A DNA stretch of 64,000 nt. It comes from Asterias rubens. Lineage: Eukaryota > Echinodermata > Asteroidea > Forcipulatida > Asteriidae. Location: the NCBI RefSeq assembly GCF_902459465.1, contig NC_047070.1, forward strand, positions 5,258,554-5,322,553, written 5' to 3'. The first letter of the stretch is position 1, and each line of letters opens with the position of its first letter. Below are positions 22,872 through 34,800 of the stretch, one piece after another. The translations under genes were made by a program, and so were the position numbers. Below the pieces are notes generated by a model, which saw only the letters and a list, made by a program, of their open reading frames with translations, ran no database searches and had not been told where the DNA came from.

Positions 22872-25800
22872 CTAATAAGGCCTTCCTCTGTGACGACCCC
22901 ACCCCCGTCTGACCATCTTGGGACTATTGAGCCTGCTGTTCCACTCGTTGCCGGATCCACCCCACCCTCCAGCTCCTGGGCCTCCACCCGCTGGACCTCC
23001 ACGACCACGCCCTCTACCCCCTGTGAAGAACAAAAAAGAAGGAAAGCTTATTAACAAGTTGGCCACAGGAGGTCTGAGAGGTCGTAACGAGGTCAGATAA
23101 CCCAATGACACCTGCATCTCTAAGGGCGGTCAAATGGACCAAATTTAAAATTTCCCCTCCAGTAATTTAAACTGTATACTCAGTACTTTCTCGAGTTCCA
23201 TGAAAAAAAACCTCACAGGCATATTACTAGAGTGAGGTTCGAACCCACGACCTTTGTAACGAGTAATGGGGAGAGGTTGATAGTAAAAACATTGTGAGAA
23301 ACGGCTCCCTCTCAAGTAATGTAGTTTTCGAGAAACAAGTAATTTTCCATGAATTTGATTTCGAGACCTCAGATTTAGAACTTGAGGTCTTGAAATCAAG
23401 CATCAGCAAGCACACAACTTCGTGTGACAAGGGTGTTTTTTCTTTCATTATTATCTCGCAACTTCGATGACCGATTGAGCTCAAATTTTCACATGTTTGT
23501 TATTTTATGCATATGTTGAGATAAAGCAAGTGAGAACACTGGTCGTTGACAATTACTAAAGGTGTCCACTGTCTTTAATGTCTTTGAACAAATGTTAGTA
23601 AAAATATCAACACAAACAAGATGAAGCAGAAAATTCAGTTCACTGTTAAGGGGTTAACATACTACATGTACATTGGGCAATTTCATATCTGGACATTTTG
23701 ACCTCTTTACGTGAATGGAAGTCGGTCAGACCTTGCGGCCGTTTTGGGCATTGCGGTTGTCACTATGGTCTCTAAAGGGTTAAATCCTTTCAACTTTAGT
23801 CTCGCAATTAAAACCAGAATGCACATAATGAGAATGAACTTACGAGGACCGTCATATCCAGAACCACCCCAACCATCATGAGGGCCAAAGCCACGCCCAC
23901 GCCCTCTGAAACCTGTGTAGTAGAAAAACCAGACACAATGAAACATCAATAAAAATGTTAAAAATCACACCGCCTGAATTTTACAAATTATTTTAATAAC
24001 CAATACAAAAATATCCTGAAACATTAAACAATAGTTACGCAGATATGATAAACCCCCATTTTAACCTTGTTTTTTGTTTGAAAACAGCAACTTGGCAAGA
24101 TATCTTGTTATAGTTGATAACCAGTAGGAAAAAGGGGACCAGCTAAAAACTGCACCTTAGTTTTGCGACAAGTGCAAGTGCAAAACTTAATAGTAAACAA
24201 ATTGGGAGGCTTAATCATTTTGACTCACAACTGAGAAGCTGAATTTTTGAAGGACGCAGCTATAACATATTTGGAGCAATGTATGGCATGTGAGGTCACC
24301 TTTGAACCAATTTTAGTTTTGTATTCTTTCTCTCAGCCAAGATAAGACTTTTAGGCAATGGTTGGTGGAAAAAATCAAGTATAAGGTGGAAAGTAAATTA
24401 TAAAGTTTGCATATATACAATCTATTTGTGAGTAGTGGTGGCTCTTAGAAAAGCCGGGTTCTCTCATATTACATCAACCAACTTGATTCATTATTCATTC
24501 ATCATTCATCATACATTTACTTTATTGGTGTCCTCACTTTTCACATTTCAAAACAAAGTTTGTCAATAAGGTTCAATTAATAGTAATACACAGTAATACA
24601 CAGTAATACATAGTTAATTAATAGATGAAAAATTGATAACTCACAATGACTTAAATTGATCAGTAATACACAAAAGTTATAAATAAGCAGTAAGTAGGAC
24701 AACAATTAGGTTAAGGTGAAGCCAAGGCTTTTGTGCATTAACCTATTGACAGACAAACAGCAGAAAATACTATACAGAAAAAACAACATATACAATACGA
24801 CAGAATAGACAAACAAAACACACAACAAAGGCTAACTTCACAACTCACCTGGTCCTCTACTCCATGGCGGGGGAGCTCTGCCCCTTGGAGGCATACCACC
24901 CCATCTTCCGGGACCGCCGCCTCTGAAAGGGGGTCTTGGACCCCATGGTGGGGGAGGCCTGCCACCCCATCGTTGAGGAGGTCCATAATCCCAGTTTGGG
25001 GCCCAATCATCTCGTCCATATTGGCCAAAACCACCTCTGTTGGCCCTTTCTGCAGAAACAAGACGTAGGATACGAATGTTTACTGGTTTGAGTGCTTTGG
25101 TTAAAACTAAGACTCCTGAGGTGATCTTCAGAGCGTTCTATTTTCCTGCAGGGAAGCCGAGGGAAAATAGCTTCTACCTATCTGGAATCACTAAGGCAGT
25201 CTTGGTTTTGCGGGTTTGTCAGTGGTTGGGGGTCATGCTCTTATTTTGGAAGGGGGACTCTGCAGGGGGGGGGCACCATCCTCTTGGTTATGATCCCGTT
25301 TGCAATCGTTCACTCGGTTAGATTATACAAACACACATTTTCCTCTTTTCCCTTTTAGACTTTTGTGAGTACTACCGCGTGGCAGCTTTCTGGTAAATAC
25401 AAGAAACCAACACTTAACCAATCACAATGCAGAATCTATGCATTCATGGCATTGGGTGTTAGAGTATCCTCTTTTTACTTCTGCCTGGCTTCTGTTTAGG
25501 TTCTGTTTAGGTTCTGCAGATAATTACCCTCGGCTCTGGCTCGGGTAATTAACGCATCCAGACTGCAACCGGTATTAAACAGAGTGTTTAAAACCGGCCA
25601 AGCACATATTTATTCCCTTGTTATATACCATTTCTAACCAAAGTTCTTCTTATGTAAAAACAACATGAAAACACATAAAACTTTACCAATAAACAATATT
25701 TAGGAGGAGACCAATATAGCATTACCTCTTTCCTTTCCTCTGTCTATGAGACTTTGGAGATTGTCTGCTTTCTTCTTCTTCACCTTGTTCACGATGACTT

Positions 25801-28800
25801 TGTGGCCCTTAATGACATGGTCACGCAGCACTTCAGACAAGAACAAAATTATACAAAGAAAACAATTTTACCTCTATGAATTAAAGGGAATGTTACAAAT
25901 GGTAATCACTCTTATAATTAAATTGAACCTCTGGTTGAAAGCCTACACAAGCTCTTGAACCCCGTCACCCAAATCCAGAGGTCATAAATCCCGCTCTAGC
26001 CAATTTTTCTGTGTTCAACCCAAAATTAATTTGAAAATAGAGAGTAGTAATGAGAGTACATTTTAATGAGAGTAGAAAATTTCACTAGCAAATTTCTCCA
26101 CCAGAGCTTACCCGATCTTCTCCTCTTTGTTCAACTACAAATTGTTTTTAATTAACCCAGTCACTTTCTTTTGGGGGTTTATAACTTGTTACCTAAACAC
26201 AAAAATTTTAAGAAAATTATTTAATATGGAGGCCCGCCAACATAGGGCTAGATTCGGTTGGTAGATTCTAGCATGTTTATCCAGCCAGAGGTCATCGTTT
26301 CAAATCTCACTCTTGTATTAAAAAAATGTTATTTAACCCCAAATCAATTTGTTTAAAGGCAGTGGACACTATGGTAATTACTCAAAATAATTATTAGCAT
26401 AAAACCTTACTTGGTAATGAGTAATGGGGAGAGGTTGAAAGTATAAAACATTGTGAGCAACGGCTCCCTCTGAAGTGGAGTACTTTTCGAGAAAGAAGCA
26501 ATTTTCCACGAATTTGATTTTAAGACCTCAGATTCAGAACTTGAGGTCTCGAAATCAAGCATACATGTATGTAAGCACACAACTTCGTGTGACAAGGATG
26601 TTTTTTCTTTCATTATTATCTCGCAACTTCGATGAACGATTGAGCTCTTTAACTTCCACAGGTTTGTTATTTTATGCATATGTTGAGATACACCAAGTGA
26701 GAAGACTGGTCTTTGACAATTACCAATAGTGTCCATAGACCTTATCGCAAATACCAATGCGCAAGCGCAGACTGTTGAATGAGGTGCATTGTGGGATATA
26801 TATGGATCAAATTTGGATACCAGCTAGACCACAATGCACCTAATTCCAAGCTTTACGCGCGCGCCCCGGTATTTGCGAAAAGGTCCATTGTCAAAGGAGG
26901 GGAGAAGAACTTACTAGCGAATTTCTCGACGTCGTGGTGGCTTTCAAGCTCCATCAGAGCGAACCCAATCTTCTCCCCTGTTGCCATGTTGAGAGGGAAT
27001 TGCACTGATTTGATGGTACTGTCCGTTCCGAAGTAATCCCTAAGCACTTTCTCTGTGATGTTGGTGTCCTTGAGACATGTGACAGTCATTTTAGTCGGAT
27101 GTTCTTTCATGGGAGGTACCTGTTTGAATGGAAAGGGAAAAGAGAAGGTACATGTCAGCATTATACCATAAAGGGACAACTTGCTACAAACTACAGAACT
27201 CCAACTGACCCCTCATCACCAGGCATGCTTGGAGCAAGTTTGAGCGGCCACATTTAGTCAACCTGTGATTGATTACTGATGTACCAGCAACGTACATGCG
27301 CACTCGAACGACTTGTTTTAAGGCCTAGTCAACCATCTGTACCACGGTATTCAACACTCCATTGGATTCCGCATTTACGCTATACACAAGTTTTCGCTAT
27401 ACATGCTAGAATGGAACAGACTATTCGGACCAGTAAAGAAATCATGGGCTCGAGGCTGGTTCCAAATAATCGCCCAGAGTAGATAACCAATGGTCGTCCA
27501 GTCTGGGTTCGAGTCAGAATAGGCAACCTTTAGTTATCTATACAAATACCACCCAAATAGTTTCGAGTGGGCACATTTAGTCAACCAGTGATTGACTACT
27601 GGACAGCAACATACATGCGCACTCGAATGACTTGTGTTGAAGCTCAGTCAACCATTGGTACCACGGTATTCAACACTCCATTGCCTTCGGTGTTTTTCTC
27701 TTTAGTGTCAATGGTTCCCTGGAACAGGCTATTGAAACCCATGGTGCTGAGGATAGTCCTAAATGGTCAACCACAGTATTCAACCAATGGTCAACCACAG
27801 TATTCAACCAATGGTCAACCACAGTATTCAACCAATGGTCAACCACAGTATTCAACCAATGGTCAACCACAGTATTCAACCAATGGTCAACCACAGTATT
27901 CAACCAATGGTCGACCACAGTATTCAACCAATGGTCGACCACAGTATTCAACCAATGGTCAACCACAGTATTCAACCAATGGTCAACCACAGTATTCAAC
28001 CAATGGTCAACCACAGTATTCAACCAATGGTCAACCACAGTATTCAACCAATGGTCAACCACAGTATTCAACCAATGGTCAACCACAGTATTCAACCAAT
28101 GGTCGACCACAGTATTCAACCAATGGTCGACCAGTCTGCGTTCAAGTCAAATTAGTCAACCTTTAGTTAACCACGGTGCACATTTGAACTTGCTCTTGGT
28201 GGTCTCATGGTTGAGATCAGAAATGCAGAATGCAGGGTCATCTGTACAAATACCACCCAAATACATGTAGTTTGCCTGTCATTTTTGTCTTTTCAGTGGA
28301 CTCAGAAAACACAAAGCCAACTTTGCTTAAATCACATATCAGCTTAAAGGACCATTACAGAATTAAAAATAATATTCTGAGATCTCAGATTAACACGGTC
28401 TAACATGTCTAATGATGATGATTGTAGAAAACATCCCTTGAAACATTTCTGTCTGAGATGTCATATTTGAAGAGAAATAAATCAATCTAATTTTCCATTT
28501 GAAGTTTATCGCTCAGTGAGCCTTTTATTAAACAATTTTTTTACACTGATGTCATGCAAAATGTGTAATCATTTTTAAACTTACTTTTCATGACCCAGAC
28601 TTTTGTCGTGACCCAAACTTCTAAAGGGTTGTCAGCATATGAATAAGGTACATGACATAAAGTGCTAGCAACTGTTTTGTTAGCAAAAAAACAATTCTGT
28701 AATGTTCCTTCTGAGTTAAAAAAAACGAATTATAAAGAGAGAAAATCAACTTACCGAAACCGTCCGCCCGAGCGTCAGCGTCTTGCCATGAAGGATATGG

Positions 28801-31800
28801 GCCTCCTTGCGCTTAAGAATAGCATCCGTCTCGGCCACAGTGGACATCAACATCATGGCGTATCCCTTAGACTCCCCTAGAGTGTCTTCATCGGACCTCT
28901 CTCTAAAGACGTACGACTCTTGGACGACACCGAAGGCACCAAAGTACTCCTCCAGATCGGCCTCGAAAGTTTTGTCCTTGTCGATGTCATCGACGTAGAA
29001 CCTGCGTAATTTCTCGTGGTCCTGTCATAAAAAGGGAAACATTTAGTTTTCGAAACCAATTTATTTAATCTATTGTTATTATTATGAAAATATTTTAGAC
29101 AAATACAATAAAACCAATTGTGAAAATTTCATTTCAAAAAGTGGCCACTGTTTAAAGTAAAGCTAAAAATATTCAACGGAAATCAGACCAAAGTATATTC
29201 CTTTTGGTTTCACCATTATACTAAAGTATACTAAAATAGGATGACAATCATGCCTGCTGAACCTACCTTTTCGATGACCAGTTTGCGGCCATGAATCGTA
29301 CACGGTTCTTCCCCTAGCTGTGCCGTAAGGATGGCCTCATGCTGCTCGTCCGAGCCCATCCTTAGGAAGGCGTGGGTGCTGCGGACACCGTCCTGCTCAA
29401 CCACTTTCTGAGAGAACACCACATCTACGATGCTGCCGTACTTTCTGAAGCACTCCATGATGTCGGCCGTGGTTGTCTCATCGGGGTCGAGATTGCCAAT
29501 GTAAAGTTGGTATCGCTTTAATTTCTACATATAAGTAAAAACAATGATTTAATTTCTCGGGTTGATAAAAAGTACAACTACATGTATGCACATTAATCAG
29601 GTAAAAACATTAAAAACTACAGCAATGAAAAATTTAAATACAGATGAAGGGAAACAAGATACCTGGAGCCCAAAGAATGGCCTAAAAAAACACAGTTCCT
29701 GTCTGAAGGCTGATTTTAAAGAGAACAATAAATTGAATGCAAAAATATATAAATATATAAATATACAAACAACAATAAAAAATATTACAAATGCACATAC
29801 AATTTTTGCACTGGCAGTTAAACATGTTAAAGAAAATCCTACATTTAACATGTTTAAATAAATTTGTAATAACCTAGCAGCTAGACACATCAGGACGCTG
29901 ACGAATTTTACTATGTTGGCGAACTCCCCTCCCCTGACTTAACTGCTCTCTCTGCGAAATACGACCAATACATTCTGTACACACCAGTGTCAACAGTCAA
30001 TATAGACTGTACACAAGTCATGGAATCAGTATATATCAAACAGGTAGGAGGGTTTTTATTTCCACTCTCCACCAATCGACAGGTAAGAGGTTTTTTTTTT
30101 CCACTCTCCACCAATCGACAGGTAGGAGGGTTTTTATTTCCACTCTCCACCAATCGACAGGTAGGAGGGTTTTTATTTCCACTCTCCACCAATCGACAGG
30201 TAGGAGGGTTTTTACTTCCACTCTCCACCAATCAACAGGTAGGAGGGTTTTTATTTCCACTCTCCACCAATCGAGAGGTAGGAGGGTTTTTACTTCCACT
30301 CTCCACCAATCAACAGGTAGGAAGGTTTTTATTTCCACTCTCCACCAATCAACAGGTAGGAAGGTTTTTATTTCCACTCTCCACCAATCGACAGGTAGGA
30401 GGGTTTTTACTTCCACTCTCCACCAATCGACAGGTAGGAGGGTTTTTATTTCCACTCTCCACCAGTCGAGAGGTAGGAGGGTTTTTATTTCCACTCTCCA
30501 CCAATCGACAGGTAGGAGGGTTTTTACTTCCACTCTCCACCAATCGAGAAGTAGGAAGGTTTTTATTTCCACTCTCCACCAATCGAGAGGTAGGAGGGTT
30601 TTTATTTCCACTTTCCCCCAATCGACAGGTAGGAGGGTTTTTATTTCCACTCTCCACCAATCAACAGGTAGAAGGGTTTTTATTTCCACTCTCCACCAAT
30701 CAACAGGTAAGAAGGTTTTTATTTCCACTCTCCACCAATTTTTTTTTTTTTTGGTACAGTTATTTCAGTATTTGTAGGCCAACCCAGAACAGAGACTGGA
30801 CAACGACATGATGAAGAAGCTATAAATGTATGGGCAAATTTTCATAAAGCTTTATAGCTGAAGAAGCAAATCTTTCTACTACGCAAGCATTGAGTGAGGC
30901 ACCAGTTGCAACATAACAATGTAAACACCATGGAATGTTGCCTGGTAACCTGTTTCTGCTCAGCCAGCTTTTTCTGTGCTTAGTAAATTTATGAACAGTA
31001 CACTCTACAGAGTCAGAGTTCCGTAAGTACCCCTTTGGTAAGCATCACAATGAAACTTTGCCTTGTTTTGATCAGGGCAAAATTTCATAAAGCTGCTTAA
31101 GCAGAAAATATTGCTTAACAATTGCTAAGCAGAGACAAGCATGATGCCAGTCACAAGTAGGCAGATCAATCAAAAGCCCCAAATACTTACAACTCTATCC
31201 ACTTTGATAATGACGCTGGCCCCGTCGATTATCTGTCTGCCTTTCTCATTGTTGGCAGCCATGACGGCATTGGTCCCTTCGTCGGTGGCCATCTTGATGA
31301 TCCCGTACCCTCTGGACACCATCTTGTCGTCTACTTTAGACACCCTCAGGATGCACTCTTCTACCTCTCCAAATTGGCTGAAGTGCTCTCGCAGGGACTC
31401 CTTGGTGGTCTTGTCCTTGTCCAGACTGGTCAAACTGAGTCTCAGCTTTATCTCTGAGGTCTGGAGAGATAATAATAATAAAAATAATAATAATAACAAT
31501 ATCAAAGTCTTATATAGCGCACATATCTACCAAACAAGGTACTCAAGCCACTGAGTATACAAAAACTTTAAGAAAGATAGGTTATAGATTGATGAATTCT
31601 GAGACCCAATAATTTAGCACAAGGGTTTACAAGGTGCTACGGCGCATACAGCAGCCACAGCCAGGAACACCGGGGCGAACCCCTTCTCTTTCCGATAAGT
31701 GCACTGGGTTCTTTTACATGTGTTACACAACACATGGGACCAACGCCTTTACATTCCGTAACGGAAGGACGCCAATGGTGTCCTTCCGTTACTGACCTTA

Positions 31801-34800
31801 TTAATATTCATATTTTATAAACTAAAAGTTTTTCAGCCAAAATGAGGCAGCCATATTGAAGGCAGTCATTAATAAAAGACACTGTGACATTTGCTTGATG
31901 AAACTAATTAAACTGTTAAAGATATCCACGATTTAAATGTTGTTTAACGAGTCAAAACGTCCTTCCGTTACTGTGGAATTGCCCTTTTTATACCAACAAT
32001 TATTTTGAAATGATTTTTGGGGTTAAAGTAATTACCATCAGTGTCCACTGCCTTTAAGCATCGTAATAAATAGTTAAATCATGGTCTGAATCCCCAAAGG
32101 TAACCTCTAGTTTTGCAATGGTTAGAATAAGTATTGTATTGTCGTCTCGTTACTGAATCATAGTTTCTTGATTTGAGCAAATGTTAAACCAATGTTAGTA
32201 TGAGAGAGATCGGCTGTTGCCAGTTTGGCTTTTATATCCCCTTGTTGGAGTTTGCAGAGTTCCCTTGGCGAGAAGATCATCTAAACAAACAAATAAACAA
32301 AACTTTGAATTTATCTTGAAGTTCCCCTCACACATTGTCACATACTTACTGGTTTTGAAGGCTCTACAACAATCGTTCGATCGTCCATCATGTGGGTTTC
32401 TGCATTAAGAATGGCAATGGCCTCATCTTTAGTGGACATCGTCACGAACCCAAAACCTTTGGATCGACGGGATTTCCCTTTTGCCGCTGCAACCTTGTCA
32501 TGTGCCACGACGGCATCCATGACGGTTCCAAAGGCACTGAAGTATGCTTTAAGCTCATCTGCCGTTGTTGTTTGAACGAGACCACCGACAAAGACCTGCT
32601 TTGAAATGTCAGAATTCCTCTCCTGTAGAAGTTAAACAGAGGGCGGGTTTTTATTACGTAAACACAGGTCTCGAAACAACCAACAGCATCCACAGCGGGT
32701 CGCACTAAAAACCGACAACTCACGACAACAGTTTTTAAATGCACTTTAACAGAACATTTGAACATAAGGCTACCATTAAATATTTGCACATGTGTATCCA
32801 AATCACGTTCAAACTGTTGAAAACATTGTATGTTTAATTGTAAAAAAAAAAGTTTTCTTACCCGTATTTAGTAACGAACGGAAATATCCATCATGTTGTC
32901 TTTCGACGTACCTGGACAATTCCATTTGCCATTACAACACAGGGGTGCTACAATATGCAAGATGATTATTTACCATTTTATGTGCCTCTCATAGAGTAAA
33001 AAAAAAAATTATATTTAAACCTCCCCTTTTAATTTCGAAATCCAGAGTGGCGGCTTAATTTACTAACAAGAATAAAAAAAAGCAGCTAAAACCAAAAAGA
33101 AAAAAATACAATTCAGCCCTCAGAAATTACCCCTGCCCCCTGCGGTGTAATAGAATCGTCCAAGTACGTCGAAAGAAAACAAGGCGAATAGTTCCGTGCG
33201 TTACTAAATTCGTGGTAAAAAACACTTTCCTTAATTAAAGCCATTGGACACTTTCGGTAAACAGTATTGTCCAAAGGCCCACACTAACAAACCTGTGAAA
33301 ATAACAAACCTGGGAAAATTTAGGCTCAAACGGTCATCGGAGTTCGGAGAAAATAACGGGGAAAACCCACCCTTGTTTCCACACATTTCGCCATGTCATG
33401 ACATGTGTTTAAAATAAATCCGTAATTCTCGATATCAAGAATTTATATTGTTTTAATGTTTTCTCAAAAAGTAAAGCATTTCATGGAATAATATTTCAAG
33501 AAAAGTCTTTCACCATTACCTTCTGTAAACCCTGTAAGTTATTTGTAAATCTGTGAACTTTTTTCTCTTTTTTTCTATTCCGAAAGTGTCCAATAATGGC
33601 TTTGTAAAATTTAATTAGGAAATAACAGTGCGAGTACCCGGTCTTCACTGCGTGGTGATGACCGAGTTGGTGGCTGGCGCTGTTAACGGACCGAGCCGGA
33701 GGTGAGGTTCGTTAACAGCGCCAGCCACCAACCAAGGTCATTACCACGCAGTGAAGACTGGGTACGAACACTGTTATTCCCATTAATAAATACCTTTTTT
33801 AGCGAATTAACCGGCTAAAATTGTCCAAATTTTGTGACTTTTCTCTTGGCGGTACTTCCAGACATGTTCAGGGGCAATATTTGAGCTTTTGATGGTTCTC
33901 ATCTCTTTTGTGCGTTAATCACATTACTGATCTTTGAGACCAGTGACTCTTTTAAATAATGATCTGTTCAGCGCCTTCACTGGGGTCAAAGAAGGCAAAT
34001 GATTGGACCATAATAGCTGTTCCTTGTGCATTAAAACGCACGCATGAGCTCGACGTCAGTTTAAACGTGCGCACATGTTACACGCGCGCACTCAAAATTG
34101 ATACATTTTCAGAGAGCGTACGCGTAAGTGCGCGAAGTTGCAATGAAACTTACAGGGATATAAATAAGCGTGCAATACAGTGCAACGCGCAAGGTTTACA
34201 CAATGTATGCTGATTTAGTGGCCACTTATTCGCTATTTTCAAAAGCCGGATTTTATACCACCGTTAACACTCCCACACGTCACCGGGGTTTGACCAATCA
34301 GAGACTTGAAACCGTCCAAACTCCAAGGTATTTATTAATTAACCTTAAAATTTGTACTACAAATTTTAAGGTTAATTAAATTTTTATTTAAAAATAAAAA
34401 TTGAAACATTGACAACATCACACTCACTCACACTCACGCGACTCAAAAGAGTCAATCAAATCCTGAAGCTGATCAAATTCAAAGACACATTAAATTGATT
34501 GAAATGGCAAGCATAATATTATTAATGATGATGATTGAATGTCAATAAAAATTAAAATAATATTTTATTTTGAACAATTTTTTTTATCTGCTGAGACTGA
34601 GGTTTTGATATGTAATACTAATATAATTTAATTTTGAAACTTGAAGAAATGTTGGTTTAAAAAAAAATCAAATAAACACTGCCACAAAACAAAAAACAAC
34701 CGCCATTATTCGTGGCGGGTTCTTCACTCTGCATGCTCCAGCAGCATGTGTTCATCGCCATTGCATTGTGTTGTGCGTGTTTGCAATGGCATTGCTTTTT

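Noticed and set aside
27567-28166. 199-aa frame of NGQPQYST repeats, with similar frames on the other strand
   Set aside because: It is produced by the 24-bp minisatellite; the frame is open on both strands and lies inside an intron.
29987-30811. 274-aa frame of QVGGFLFPLSTNR repeats
   Set aside because: It is produced by the 39-bp minisatellite; no start context, homology or splice support.
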